From Erythrobacter sp. (GTDB lineage: Bacteria > Pseudomonadota > Alphaproteobacteria > Sphingomonadales > Sphingomonadaceae): a stretch of DNA of 64,000 bases. Location: contig DAICXZ010000001.1 of the NCBI GenBank assembly GCA_027311945.1, forward strand, positions 1-64,000, given 5' to 3'. A program made the translations under genes and the position numbers. Under the pieces are notes generated by a model, which was not told the DNA's origin, searched no databases, and saw only the letters and a program-made list of their open reading frames with translations. This document shows, piece after piece, positions 7,552 to 15,918 of this stretch (its first letter is position 1; the number at the start of each line of letters is the position of its first letter).

Positions 7552-9084
7552 TCACACTCCTCCAAACACGTCGAAATCGCTGTCGTTCTGCATCATGCCC
7601 GGCTGAATTCTCGGCAGGCCGCGCAGGTCGGAAATGATGCTGTCGCCTTCCATCGCCGCATATTGCTCGGCGTCGCAGATGTGCGTGTAGGCGGTGTCGG
7701 CGATGCGCAGATGGCCGCGCTTTTCGCCGTCGCTCATGTTCGCTTTCATGTAGCGGTAGCCGCCAAGATGCCCGCGAATGAGGTGCTTGCAGCTTTCGTC
7801 GATCGCATAGCCGCCGCGCATGTCCATCGCCTGCCAGATCGCGCCGTTGCGCAACGCGGGTTTGTTCGTCCGCGCCTTGGCGATGGGGAGGCCGATCTCC
7901 TTTTTCACCATCCGCACCCAATCACGCTGGGTATCCTCGTTGTCGCTCGCGCTCCACGCGGCCGGATCAGCCACCACGCGGACCATGTGCGGCCGCAGCT
8001 CGGGGAAATGTTCGTTGATCGTGAAGCGCAGCAGCTGGCCGAACGCGCGCGCGCCGACCTTGGCCAAGCTCCCATCCTCGCGCAGCATCACCGCCTCGCG
8101 CAAGGTGCGCAGGCCGCTTTCAGGCGTCCGCTGGGTGAAAGCTCCCGCCGCATTCAACCCCTGATCAAGGCCGATTGTCAGCTGGCGCGACGGATCCCAT
8201 TCGAGCTTGCGCACGTGCTCCTGGTAATCGAACTGCGGATTGACCGGCTGCCCGTGCTGCATCGGCACGAACTTGTTGTCGATCATGCGCGCGACGTAAT
8301 CCGGGCGGTGCTTGTTGAGCGCCGCCTGGATATCGTAATATCCCGCCGGCAGGTTGTGCAGGTTTTCGGCGACGGGCTCCCGGCCGCCGGGCTGAATGAA
8401 CACCTCGAGCAGTTCGCGGTCACCCAGCGCATCGAGCAGCTTCTGATCGACGATCTCGCCGATATTCTTCTCGATCGCGAGGCCATAGACCCAGTTGTCG
8501 ATGTAGGGCGCGTTGAGCGAAAGGATTATCTGCGGATCGACCATCAGGCTCGTGTCGATGCCGCCACGGCCGACACGGCCGGAGAGAAACGCGAGCAGCT
8601 CGGGCGGTTGCAGGTCAGCCTCGTCGACCATCACCGCCACCACCTGCCAGCCGCGGCAGGCCTCTTCCACGCTGCGATCGCCGATCGCGCGGAATTCCAC
8701 CTCGAACTCGCAGATGTCGTTGGGTTTGCCCGTCTTGGGATCGAGGCCGAGGATCAGCGTCAGCTTGTGCGTGAACGGTGCCTTGAAGGTGAAGCGGCCT
8801 TCGCTCTGCGGGTGAATGTCGAACCAGCTGGGCAGCGTGTTCTTTTCGATGTTCGGGTAGGTTTCGCGGATCACGCCCACGCGCGCCTTGCGCACATAGA
8901 CCCCGTTCGGGTTCATTGCCCCGCCTTGCTTCTGCCCGACCTGGCGCAAGGCGCGCAGCGCAGTCATGGTTTTGCCCGATCCGACCGGCCCGATGATGAT
9001 TTTCACGAACGCGCGCGAGCGCAGGAACGCATCCGATATCGGCCCCGGCGAATTGAGCCGGCGGATCTCTGGCGCGATCTTCAC
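7552..9084 (-). CDS. Terminase large subunit
   Basis: The 510-residue protein has a Walker A site GPVGSGKT (residues 32-39) and Walker B MVDEAD (about 150). The C-terminal half carries acidic residues in a DQGLNAAGAF-type nuclease segment and PAAWSAS region typical of packaging ATPase-nucleases. The enzyme cuts concatemers and pumps DNA through the portal. Its ATG overlaps the small-subunit stop by 4 bases. Next downstream (2-base gap) is the small Gly-rich gene. Length is within the usual range and there is no frameshift. Confidence 0.85.
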   Translation of the reverse strand: MKIAPEIRRLNSPGPISDAFLRSRAFVKIIIGPVGSGKTMTALRALRQVGQKQGGAMNPNGVYVRKARVGVIRETYPNIEKNTLPSWFDIHPQSEGRFTFKAPFTHKLTLILGLDPKTGKPNDICEFEVEFRAIGDRSVEEACRGWQVVAVMVDEADLQPPELLAFLSGRVGRGGIDTSLMVDPQIILSLNAPYIDNWVYGLAIEKNIGEIVDQKLLDALGDRELLEVFIQPGGREPVAENLHNLPAGYYDIQAALNKHRPDYVARMIDNKFVPMQHGQPVNPQFDYQEHVRKLEWDPSRQLTIGLDQGLNAAGAFTQRTPESGLRTLREAVMLREDGSLAKVGARAFGQLLRFTINEHFPELRPHMVRVVADPAAWSASDNEDTQRDWVRMVKKEIGLPIAKARTNKPALRNGAIWQAMDMRGGYAIDESCKHLIRGHLGGYRYMKANMSDGEKRGHLRIADTAYTHICDAEQYAAMEGDSIISDLRGLPRIQPGMMQNDSDFDVFGGV

Positions 9085-9668
9085 CGCTCGTCATCCTCGG
9101 CCTGGTCGATCGCCACGCCCACAATCCCGTCGATCGTGTGGTTCACCACATCACGCGCCTGGCTGATTTCCTCGACGATCATCACCCCGCGCACCGTGGC
9201 ATCGACTTCCACCGGCTTCTTGCCGTGGAAGTAGGGCATCATCGTTTCCGCGCAGCGGATCCGCATCGCGCGCGCTTCGGCAAAGCTCAGGCGTTTCTTG
9301 ATCGGGTCGATCTGGCGCGATCGCGCGATCATCGCGTCCTCATCCTCACCGATGATCTTCATCATCGCCACCGCCGGATCAGGCCCGAATTGCGAGACGT
9401 AGGAAACGAAATCGTCGGTGCGCCGATTGCGCGAGCCCGGCGGGCGACCCTTCCGGTTTTCCCGCGCCTGCTTGAGCACGGCGAGCGGCTGCGCGTTTGG
9501 CCCGAGCTGATCCTGCGCCACGGCCTTTTCCTCGGCCGTCAGCGGCTCGAGCAGATCCATCTGCGCTTCGGTTTCCTCGGCAGCAGCTTCCTCGACCAAT
9601 TGCTTGGACTGCGCCGCGAGCTGCCGCAGCGCCTCTTTTCCACCGGCATTTGGTCCGTCAATTGACAA
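9081..9668 (-). CDS. Terminase small subunit (DNA-binding)
   Basis: Up to 203 residues, with an acidic N-terminus followed by a Lys/Arg-rich linker (ENRKGRPPGSRNRRTDDF) of the kind seen in terminase small subunits, then a helical C-terminal region with RRCAET-like spacing before HGKKPVEVD. It precedes and overlaps the large-subunit gene. No ATG exists near the 5' end; TTG at 9668 has GAGGGAG eight bases upstream and is preferred over TTG at 9692. It would recognise packaging DNA and hand it to the large subunit. The start remains uncertain. Confidence 0.65.
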   Translation of the reverse strand: MSIDGPNAGGKEALRQLAAQSKQLVEEAAAEETEAQMDLLEPLTAEEKAVAQDQLGPNAQPLAVLKQARENRKGRPPGSRNRRTDDFVSYVSQFGPDPAVAMMKIIGEDEDAMIARSRQIDPIKKRLSFAEARAMRIRCAETMMPYFHGKKPVEVDATVRGVMIVEEISQARDVVNHTIDGIVGVAIDQAEDDER

Positions 9669-10283
9669 GGAGCGCGCTCCCTCTAGGCTCAATCGTTCGA
9701 CGCAGCCCCAAGGCCCGCGCTGGCGGGAAATCCACCTAGGAGAGCTACACCCCGACCCGCAGCGCGCGATTTGGCGCGGGTGTCGAGGGCCCGCTTCACC
9801 CCGACCCGCTGCTAACGGTCAGGTTTGGGGCCTGTCAGCCACAATCTGCATTGCCCCGTGATGGCTGCGCAGGGCTCGGCCCGATGCCGGATCCAAATCC
9901 GGCGACGCTCGTGCGCCAGCATCCTAGTGGGATCGGCGCTGGCGCTGGGGGCATGGGGGGGTGGCCTGCCGGATCGAGGCCCCCCGGTGCCTCGCCAGCC
10001 TCGGAGGCTGACGACGATGCGCCGCAAACCCGCAGAAATGCGGCGTTTCTCGGCACCATTCCAACATCACCCTTCCAACATCGCCCGACCGAAGCGCGCA
10101 AAACGGCGGAAATCCGCCGATCCGACCGGCCATCGCCAGGCACACGAAAACCCGGAAACTTTCGCCACGCCACCCCCGCGCCAGACCCCTCGCAGGCCAA
10201 GCGGATCGAGCTGCGCCATATCTCCACGCCAGAATATGCCGCCCGAGGCTCGACGGCAGGCGCTAAGCGGCACGGTTACAGGC

Positions 10284-10517
10284 GCAACCGCGCTGCAACC
10301 ATTTTGCAACCTCTAACCTCATGATATACATAGAGAAAGTGATATGGTTACACGGTTACGTTGATATGACACGTTCCCATACACGCGCGCGCCTGCACAC
10401 ACGCGCGCGCACATGCGCGACACCTCAGAGACGCAACCTCGCAACCGCTCGAAAAGCGATGACATATCAGCATGTTGTGAGTTGCGCGCTGGTTACAAGC
10501 GGTTGCGCTCTGCAACC
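10284..10517 (+). repeat. GCAACC direct-repeat cluster, 11-bp phased
   Basis: GCAACC occurs at 10284, 10295 and 10306, exactly 11 bp apart, then at 10433 and 10441, and as an inverted pair GGTTGC-N5-GCAACC at 10501-10517. Related GGTTACA/GGTTAC words occur at about 10274, 10343 and 10491. Copies spaced one helical turn apart would present a protein with sites on one DNA face, as in iterons or cooperative operators. No binding protein can be named from sequence alone. Confidence 0.55.
10395..10419. repeat. Alternating purine-pyrimidine tract (Z-DNA-prone)
   Basis: Twenty-five bases alternate purine and pyrimidine without interruption, largely CA and CG steps. A further 12-base alternating run (10381-10392) lies immediately before, broken only by a few pyrimidines. 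Such CG/CA tracts are the classic left-handed-DNA sequence under negative supercoiling. It lies between the two GCAACC clusters. Confidence 0.6.
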
Positions 10518-10748
10518 ACCCTAACCCGCTTGGCACCGTCAGATTGGTGCACCAATTCTTCTAGGCTCGCCAACGGGTCGGGGTCAAGTCAGGACAGGTC
10601 AGGAGCTGCCCATCGTGAGTTTTCCTGCCGCCGTTGTCGGCGATAATGAGCAGCCGCGCACCGCGCCCGCTGCGCGGTCGCTGCGGCTGCGATCTGTTTG
10701 ATTTCCCGTGATAGATGAGGTCGATCGAACAAACAGCGCGCACGGCTG

Positions 10749-10783
10749 TTGACATGATTATATGTCCGTATTATAGGACATAT
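10749..10783 (+). promoter_or_regulatory. Promoter overlapped by palindromic operator
   Basis: TTGACA (10749-10754) is followed 17 bp later by TATAGG (10772-10777), a plausible sigma-70 promoter for the small rightward genes starting at 10832. The palindrome ATATGTCC-N8-GGACATAT (10760-10783) covers the spacer and -10, so a bound dimer would block polymerase. The motif differs from the CI-type operators near 17.5-18.0 kb, which suggests another regulator. Confidence 0.6.
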
Positions 10784-10831
10784 CACGGCACGGGCATTCA
10801 GGCCCGCCGAAGGTCAGGAAGGACCAGACAG

Positions 10832-10972
10832 ATGATCGATCGCAGCGAAATCGCGCGCTCTCTCGCCAAGGCAATCGCCTACAAGCAATGCGGCAAACAG
10901 GCCGAGGCAGAGGCATGGGCCGCCCAGCTCGTGCGCCAGCTGGAATGTGCAGACATTCTGCGGGAGGGCTGA
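10832..10972 (+). CDS. Small prophage protein (46 aa)
   Basis: ATG at 10832 follows AGGAAGGA and reads MIDRSEIARSLAKAIAYKQ, a short helical protein with one cysteine near the middle and one near the end. Starting further upstream would place the promoter and operator inside the gene, so the short form is chosen. It is transcribed from the operator-controlled promoter at 10749 and is followed three bases later by another small gene. Function is unknown. Confidence 0.55.
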   Translation: MIDRSEIARSLAKAIAYKQCGKQAEAEAWAAQLVRQLECADILREG

Positions 10973-10975
10973 GCC

Positions 10976-11254
10976 ATGATTATGACGATGCAGTGGGCAC
11001 CGATCTCCCGCCAGCTTCTCGAACAGTACTGGCGGGCAGAGATGGCCTTCGATCCGCGCCGGGCCGAGCAGGAGCGTGTGTGGTGGGAAAGCCTTTCGGC
11101 CGCGCAGCTGCGCCGCGAGCGCATGGCTGCATGGCTGCGCAACGACAAGGAAGCCTACTGCCTTGCCGCCAGCTATTTCGCGTTCGAGGAGGCCGAGGGC
11201 CGGGGCCTCAAGCGGCCGGCTACTCGGCTTCGTGATTGCGGCGCTCGAACATGA
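10976..11254 (+). CDS. Small prophage protein (92 aa)
   Basis: The 92-residue product starts MIMTMQWAPISRQLLEQYW three bases after the previous stop. It is rich in Trp, Glu and Arg (VWWESLSAAQLRRERMAAWL) and predicted fully helical, with no known motif. Its last 35 bases overlap the oppositely directed secreted-protein gene, so one of the two 3' ends may be shorter in practice. It forms a two-gene rightward unit with the 46-residue gene upstream. Confidence 0.5.
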   Translation: MIMTMQWAPISRQLLEQYWRAEMAFDPRRAEQERVWWESLSAAQLRRERMAAWLRNDKEAYCLAASYFAFEEAEGRGLKRPATRLRDCGART

Positions 11255-11606
11255 CTGCCGCAATAGCTCGAGCCTTAGTGTTGGCCCGCAGATATCCGAT
11301 AAAGTCGAGCGTCTCGCTATATTCGTCGCCGTCCCCACGCACGCGTGAGAACACTATGGCATCGAATTTCGAGCACTCTGCAAAGGCGGCCTCGGCGATC
11401 AAATCAGCGGGGTCATCAAACGTCAGGGCAAGGCCGCGAGCGGCGGTGACGACGCATCCTTGCCACTGGTCGACATCGTCAAGATGCCCCGGCACTGGCC
11501 AATCGATGCCGCTAAACGAAGCGTTTGCATCGGGCCCGGCGTCAGGAAACGCATCATCCTGCCCAGGGGCCGCAACCAGCACCAACGCAGCCAGGTATTG
11601 CCACAT
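11220..11606 (-). CDS. Secreted or periplasmic prophage protein
   Basis: ATG at 11606 lies just behind AAGGAGGGG and gives a 128-residue product with a short hydrophobic leader (MWQYLAALVLVAAPGQ) that looks like a Sec signal. The mature part is acidic with segments GIDWPVPGHLDDVDQWQG and FDAIVFSRVRGDGDEYSE and one cysteine. It is the last gene of the leftward early operon, 81 bp after the DHH gene. Prophage cargo genes often sit at such an end. No family is recognised. Confidence 0.5.
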   Translation of the reverse strand: MWQYLAALVLVAAPGQDDAFPDAGPDANASFSGIDWPVPGHLDDVDQWQGCVVTAARGLALTFDDPADLIAEAAFAECSKFDAIVFSRVRGDGDEYSETLDFIGYLRANTKARAIAAVMFERRNHEAE

Positions 11607-11687
11607 AACCCCTCCTTGGAAGTTTGGCGTTCTGGCTGACATATCTTAGGGTGCCCCGCAAGTTGCGCCTCCAAGTATGCGAATAAT

Positions 11688-12602
11688 TTATCCGGTGCGC
11701 GGCACCTTGAAACCAGCGGCGTTCCGGTGGCCACCGCCGCCGAATTTTCGCGCTATCTCGGAAACATCTACTCGATCATCGCGGGATCGCAGCGAATAGC
11801 TGATAGTCTGATCTGTCCGAACAATTGCTGCGGCGAATTCAGTATTTGGCCAATCGTCGAGCAAGCGATGGCCGACGTCGCTAGCCAGTGCATATGGGCA
11901 ATCTACACCCATTCCGTACTTGTCGTCGATCACCACGCACACAGCGCGCTCGACGATCTCATCTACCAGCTTGTCTCGATAGGAAGCAATTGCGCGCCCT
12001 GTTTCGATGAATGCGTCGATATTCGCGTCGGCTTCAATCCATCGCGTAAACGTGGCCTCGCCACTTGAGAGCGCCAAGTGCAGAAACTTGCTCGCGTCCC
12101 CCCAGTCGAAGCGCCACAGATCGCGATCTTCAACAAGATTAACCAGTTGCGGGCGGTCGCCTTCCCCGTGAGCAAAGTCCCATGCGAGGCCAGCGCCCGA
12201 GCGATCCATGTCGAATATGGCAAGGATTGGCCCACACTTTTGCAACGCCTCAGTAATGCTCTCGCCATCAGCGAAACCGGGAAAACCGTCTCGCTCCAGG
12301 CAAAAAGGCGCGAGGTCTGCCGCAGCAGTCTTGTGGTGGTCCAGGACTAGAACTGAAGCTGCGCCATCCATCACAAGGGCGCGTAGCTGCGCCTCGGGGA
12401 ATGAAAAATCGACGATCAGCACATGTTTGCCGCGACACTGTATATTGGGATCCATGCCGTAATTTCGCGCGACATATTCGGGCGCATCGCCCCATCGCTG
12501 CCAGATAGCCCAAGCGGCGGTGAAGCCGTCCATGCACTTATCGTGATAGATTACGATATCGGGATTGTAGCCCACCTTGCTCTGTTGATTGTCGGTAGTC
12601 AT
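11688..12602 (-). CDS. DHH/DHHA1-family phosphoesterase
   Basis: The 304-residue protein has the family's metal-site motifs in order. These are YHDKCMDGFTAAW (near residue 20), a central LVLDHHKTA (DHH), an acidic FDMDRSGAGLAWDF, and a C-terminal GGGGHRNAAGF typical of the DHHA1 substrate domain. Relatives hydrolyse short oligonucleotides, pAp or cyclic dinucleotides with Mn2+. Here it is 24 bp downstream of the D5 helicase gene in the prophage replication operon, so it could recycle nucleotides or remove signalling nucleotides. All key residues are present. Substrate cannot be read from sequence. Confidence 0.8.
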   Translation of the reverse strand: MTTDNQQSKVGYNPDIVIYHDKCMDGFTAAWAIWQRWGDAPEYVARNYGMDPNIQCRGKHVLIVDFSFPEAQLRALVMDGAASVLVLDHHKTAAADLAPFCLERDGFPGFADGESITEALQKCGPILAIFDMDRSGAGLAWDFAHGEGDRPQLVNLVEDRDLWRFDWGDASKFLHLALSSGEATFTRWIEADANIDAFIETGRAIASYRDKLVDEIVERAVCVVIDDKYGMGVDCPYALASDVGHRLLDDWPNTEFAAAIVRTDQTISYSLRSRDDRVDVSEIARKFGGGGHRNAAGFKVPRTG

Positions 12603-12626
12603 TTTTATAATTCCTCAATGTACGGG

Positions 12627-14621
12627 CTATGCCCCGGCCTCGATGCCGTTCCGCTCGAGCTCCTCGGCAAACCACTTGCGATGCGTGGCGGGCTGGCTTG
12701 CATTGGGCAGCTCGTCCGCATCCAGCACATGATACAGCGGCACCAGCACCGCGCGGCTGCTGCGATAGCCGAACTTCACCGTGGCGCTGATCGCGCCCTC
12801 AAAGCGTCCCAGCGAGCGCGTCCAGCCATCCTTTTGCCAGTTCGAGCCGACAAACAGGCGTTCCACGCCGTTGTGCTTGTTGGCCACGGCCAGATAGCCG
12901 GGCAGCTCGTGCGTCATGATCGTGGAGCCCCAGGCCTCGCCCTTCCAGTGCGCGTTCACCAGCTTGAGGCCCAGCTCCTGCAACCGCTTGTTTGCGCGCT
13001 CGTCGCCTTTCCGGTCGCCCTCGAGCAAGGGCTCCATGGCATAACGCACACCCGCGCCCACCCAGCTTTCCAGCGCCACACGCTCATCGCCTCCGCGAGC
13101 CTGCACATCGCTGGTCAGCAGCTCACGCAGGCACAACTCGTGATCTTCCATCTTGTCGGCAATCTCGGCCATCCGCTCCGGCCGACATTCGTCGGCCCAC
13201 TGCATCAGCTCTTCGTCGTCTGGCACCTGGTTGCCGCGATCGTGCAGCAGGATATCGGCGCAGGCCAGCAGGGTGCCAAACTGGTCACAGGCGCGCGCGT
13301 CGTGGCCCTGCGCGGCCAGAGCGCGATCAAAAGCGGCCTTGGTCGCCTCGAGGCGGAAGAGCTGATCCATCATGCGCCGCATCATCTTGCGGCCGAGCTC
13401 AGGCAGGTGCCAGGCGGCAAGGTCCGGTTTCGCGCTGTCCTTCGCGAACTTGCCCAGCTCACCGATCGCCATCCGGCTCAGATCCTGCGGCTTCAACGGC
13501 GGAATGTTGATGCCCGAGAAGAAGAACGGGCTGCGCAGGGTAAATTCCTTCAGCGTCTGCTCGCTGCTGCTGCGCGTGATCTTCCCGCCCGAACTGGCTA
13601 CGCGAGCCGCCTCGAGCACTTCGATCACGCGCCGATTATCCGCGCCCGCCTCGAATTCGTCGAGCATCACGGGCAAGGTGGAGTTTTGCAGCTGCGCGCG
13701 GATTGCGGCGGCGCTGGTGTTATCGGTGCGGAACTGCATCGCGCCCAGCAGCTGGTCGAGCACGCCATGCTCGCCGTTCAGGGTCGATTTCCCCGCGCCG
13801 GCGCCGCCGGTCAGATAGAACATCGCGCGCCAGGGCAGCCACCCACCGATGATCGCATTGCCGATCCAGCCCAGCAACAAGCGCGGATCCAGCAACTTGC
13901 GCTTCCACGGCCAGCTCATCAGCAGTTTGGTGAGGAACTGCGCCACGCACTCGGGGCCAACTGGCTCGTGCCAGGGCCGGGGCATGATCGAGCCTGCGGT
14001 ATAGACGTTACCCTCGTGCACACCGGGATCCATCCAGATCCAGTCTTTGAACTCGCCGCTGGTCGGCCAGTGTCGGCTCACCATCAAGCGGTCGCCGCAA
14101 TGCAGCACCATGCCCCCGCCGCGCTGGCGATGGGCACCGGCGCCGCGCATCTTGCCCGCCGGGTCGAAGATGCCGCGCCGGCAACACTCCTCGATCAGCG
14201 CGCGCGCCGCCTCGGCCTGGTCGAAGCCGACGATCTCGCTTTCCTTCACGCAAATGCGCGACGCTCCGCGGCCTTCATAGACCGGCTTGGAACATTGCGG
14301 GAAGTTTGCCTCGAGCCAGTCGCTCGCCGGGCCATAGAGCGCGATCAGCCCCAGCTTGCCGTGCCGGTTGTTCGCCTCGAGGCTCACCAGCTGGCCGTTG
14401 TAATTGAGGTAATAGCACCGCTGCGACCCATCGAGGCCGGAGGAAATGCCCAGCGGCGTGATCGGGCAGCCGGGCGGGAAGGGCGGCCGCTCGAGGCGCG
14501 ATCCGTCGCCCAACTCGGGGCCGGGGTCGCCCGGCTGCGCCATCGGCGGCGCATCGATCGGATGATCGAGCGCGGCGCGGATATCCGACACATTGCTGCC
14601 GGGTGTTTCGGGGCTGGTCAT
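12627..14621 (-). CDS. D5-like phage replicative helicase/ATPase
   Basis: The 664-residue protein begins at ATG 14621, overlapping the upstream stop (ATGA). The N-terminal third (about 1-250) is unlike any catalytic domain I recognise, though CCRRG and a Cys-His-rich region occur there. Near residue 277 is Walker A GGAGAGKST, followed by TLPVMLDEFEAG (Walker B), as in D5/SF3 helicases of phages and plasmids. It would unwind DNA at the prophage origin, working with the Toprim primase encoded upstream. No primase active site is evident in it, so the two activities seem split between genes. Confidence 0.72.
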   Translation of the reverse strand: MTSPETPGSNVSDIRAALDHPIDAPPMAQPGDPGPELGDGSRLERPPFPPGCPITPLGISSGLDGSQRCYYLNYNGQLVSLEANNRHGKLGLIALYGPASDWLEANFPQCSKPVYEGRGASRICVKESEIVGFDQAEAARALIEECCRRGIFDPAGKMRGAGAHRQRGGGMVLHCGDRLMVSRHWPTSGEFKDWIWMDPGVHEGNVYTAGSIMPRPWHEPVGPECVAQFLTKLLMSWPWKRKLLDPRLLLGWIGNAIIGGWLPWRAMFYLTGGAGAGKSTLNGEHGVLDQLLGAMQFRTDNTSAAAIRAQLQNSTLPVMLDEFEAGADNRRVIEVLEAARVASSGGKITRSSSEQTLKEFTLRSPFFFSGINIPPLKPQDLSRMAIGELGKFAKDSAKPDLAAWHLPELGRKMMRRMMDQLFRLEATKAAFDRALAAQGHDARACDQFGTLLACADILLHDRGNQVPDDEELMQWADECRPERMAEIADKMEDHELCLRELLTSDVQARGGDERVALESWVGAGVRYAMEPLLEGDRKGDERANKRLQELGLKLVNAHWKGEAWGSTIMTHELPGYLAVANKHNGVERLFVGSNWQKDGWTRSLGRFEGAISATVKFGYRSSRAVLVPLYHVLDADELPNASQPATHRKWFAEELERNGIEAGA

Positions 14622-14881
14622 CGGCCGTTCTTTTCCATCCAGCTGCGCACCCGCCTGCAAGTGATGTCCTGCGGGTTCAGGCCGTTTTGCAGGCGGGGGG
14701 CAAGCTGGCTGTTGTCGCAGGCCTCGCGGCCCAGCTTTGAAAGCGTCATCGGCGGATTGCGGCGCACGAACGCCTCCATCTCCGCCAGCAACTGTTCGCC
14801 CTTGGTTCGCTCACGCACCGGCTTGCTACTCGCCTGCGCCATCGGCCGCGGGCAGGGCGTATAGGCATTACGTACCAGCAT
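14618..14881 (-). CDS. Small replication-operon protein (87 aa)
   Basis: ATG 14881 overlaps the stop of the ParB-like gene by one base (TGATG), and its own stop overlaps the helicase start. The product begins MLVRNAYTPCPRPMAQASSK and contains RTKGEQLLAEMEAFVRRNPP and SWMEKNGR, suggesting a small helix-turn-helix-like fold. It could be a loader or DNA-binding accessory for replication. No family is recognised; the tight coupling on both sides supports that it is real. Confidence 0.55.
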   Translation of the reverse strand: MLVRNAYTPCPRPMAQASSKPVRERTKGEQLLAEMEAFVRRNPPMTLSKLGREACDNSQLAPRLQNGLNPQDITCRRVRSWMEKNGR

Positions 14882-15909
14882 CAGGCCGCCTTCCGCATCG
14901 TGCAGAATTCGCTGTTGCAGCTTGTGATTTGCGCGTCCGAAACGAGCCCATCGCATTGCTCACACCAGCGACGCTCGCCCTTCTCGCGCGCCTCGAACCG
15001 ATCGACCGAACAGCCGTTGGTACGCACGCGCACTGGCGCTGCTGGTTTGGTTGGTACATCGCGCGGCGCGGCCTTGATCTCGGCCACGATTGCGAGCGCA
15101 CCCCAAGCATCGAGCATCACCTTTGCCGCCGCGCGCGCAAAATTCAGGTTGGCGTCGTGTGCGCGTGCTCCGTTCACACGTTCGCGCCATATCTGTTGCG
15201 AATTAGCCCGCACCATCGCCACCAGACCATCGAAGCGATCAGGCAGAAGCTCGCGACCGCCGCTCATTTCGTGGGCGCAAACCGCCACGATGCCGGGAAA
15301 AATCGTGCCCGCATAACGCAAAGGTTCGTCACCGTAGGCAAGGCGAAGTGCACGCATCGCGGCATAGGTCACTTCCGCGCCATTCCTCCGCCATGCCGCT
15401 TGCAGCCCCCCGATGTTCGCCACCATGCCGGGCTTCCAGCTGCCGCTGGTATAGTGCGGTGCGATTGACAGCCCGGCCCGCTCCATCGCGCCCAAGATCG
15501 CGCAGCTTTCCTTGTCGCCACTGGCAACCGCCGCCTTGAACAGCTCCATTTTCGACAGCGCCTTGCGCAGCTGGTTAAGCTGCACGAAGCTGGCCGCTTC
15601 ATCCGCTGGTGTCGCATATTCGACGACCTGACAGGGCAGCTGCGAAATATCCCCCCGCAACAACGCCGCTTTCAGGCGGTGTTGGCCGTCGATCACATAG
15701 AGCGTACCGCCCGATCGGCGCGACACGACGAGAGGCTGGCATAGATCCCAGTTCCAATGCTGCGCGATCTTGCGGATCAGCGCTTCGCTAGCACCGTCGA
15801 GCTGCCGCTGATAGCTATCGTCGACCTGTAGCTCACCGGGCACGAGATACTGCAACACGGGCAGGCGCCCCAAAGGCGGGTTGAACTTCAACCGATCTGT
15901 TTTCTGCAT
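14881..15909 (-). CDS. ParB-like (DUF6551-type) DNA-binding protein
   Basis: The 342-residue protein starts at ATG 15909 after AGGGAGG. Residues about 10-95 form a ParB/Srx-like fold: LGRLPVLQYLVPGELQVDDS, a following YQRQLD, and GGTLYVIDGQHRLKAALLRG with the key DGQHR motif. A long helical region follows. The C-terminus has four to five cysteines (WCEQCDG..CNSEFC), probably a small zinc finger. Related phage proteins are often labelled DUF6551. In the ParB fold the GxHR motif binds CTP or ATP. Here, between the Toprim and D5 genes, it may mark or regulate the prophage replication site. Confidence 0.68.
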   Translation of the reverse strand: MQKTDRLKFNPPLGRLPVLQYLVPGELQVDDSYQRQLDGASEALIRKIAQHWNWDLCQPLVVSRRSGGTLYVIDGQHRLKAALLRGDISQLPCQVVEYATPADEAASFVQLNQLRKALSKMELFKAAVASGDKESCAILGAMERAGLSIAPHYTSGSWKPGMVANIGGLQAAWRRNGAEVTYAAMRALRLAYGDEPLRYAGTIFPGIVAVCAHEMSGGRELLPDRFDGLVAMVRANSQQIWRERVNGARAHDANLNFARAAAKVMLDAWGALAIVAEIKAAPRDVPTKPAAPVRVRTNGCSVDRFEAREKGERRWCEQCDGLVSDAQITSCNSEFCTMRKAA

Positions 15910-15918
15910 GATACCTCC

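Larger units (their letters stand above)
9669..10831. other. Gene-free control region of the prophage
   Basis: No credible gene lies here: the reading frames are Arg/Pro/Ser-rich and overlap each other on both strands. The region contains a repeated CACCCCGACCCGC (9748-9760 and 9797-9809), phased GCAACC repeats, a GGTTAC family, an alternating purine-pyrimidine tract, the 14-bp palindrome ATTGGTGCACCAAT (10543-10556), and a promoter at 10749. An AT-rich patch (about 10319-10345) sits between the repeats and the alternating tract. It separates late leftward genes from small rightward genes, so it may hold a late promoter and possibly an origin or packaging site. Confidence 0.5.

Noticed and set aside
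9825-10324. Long overlapping frames on both strands in the control region (up to 163 aa)
   Set aside because: They are Arg/Pro/Ser/Gln-rich, overlap in several frames, lack ribosome sites and no family is recognised; the region looks non-coding with repeats.
12423-14864. 813-aa plus-strand frame opposite the D5 helicase gene
   Set aside because: It is His/Arg/Leu-rich antisense shadow of a clear helicase gene; high GC creates such frames.
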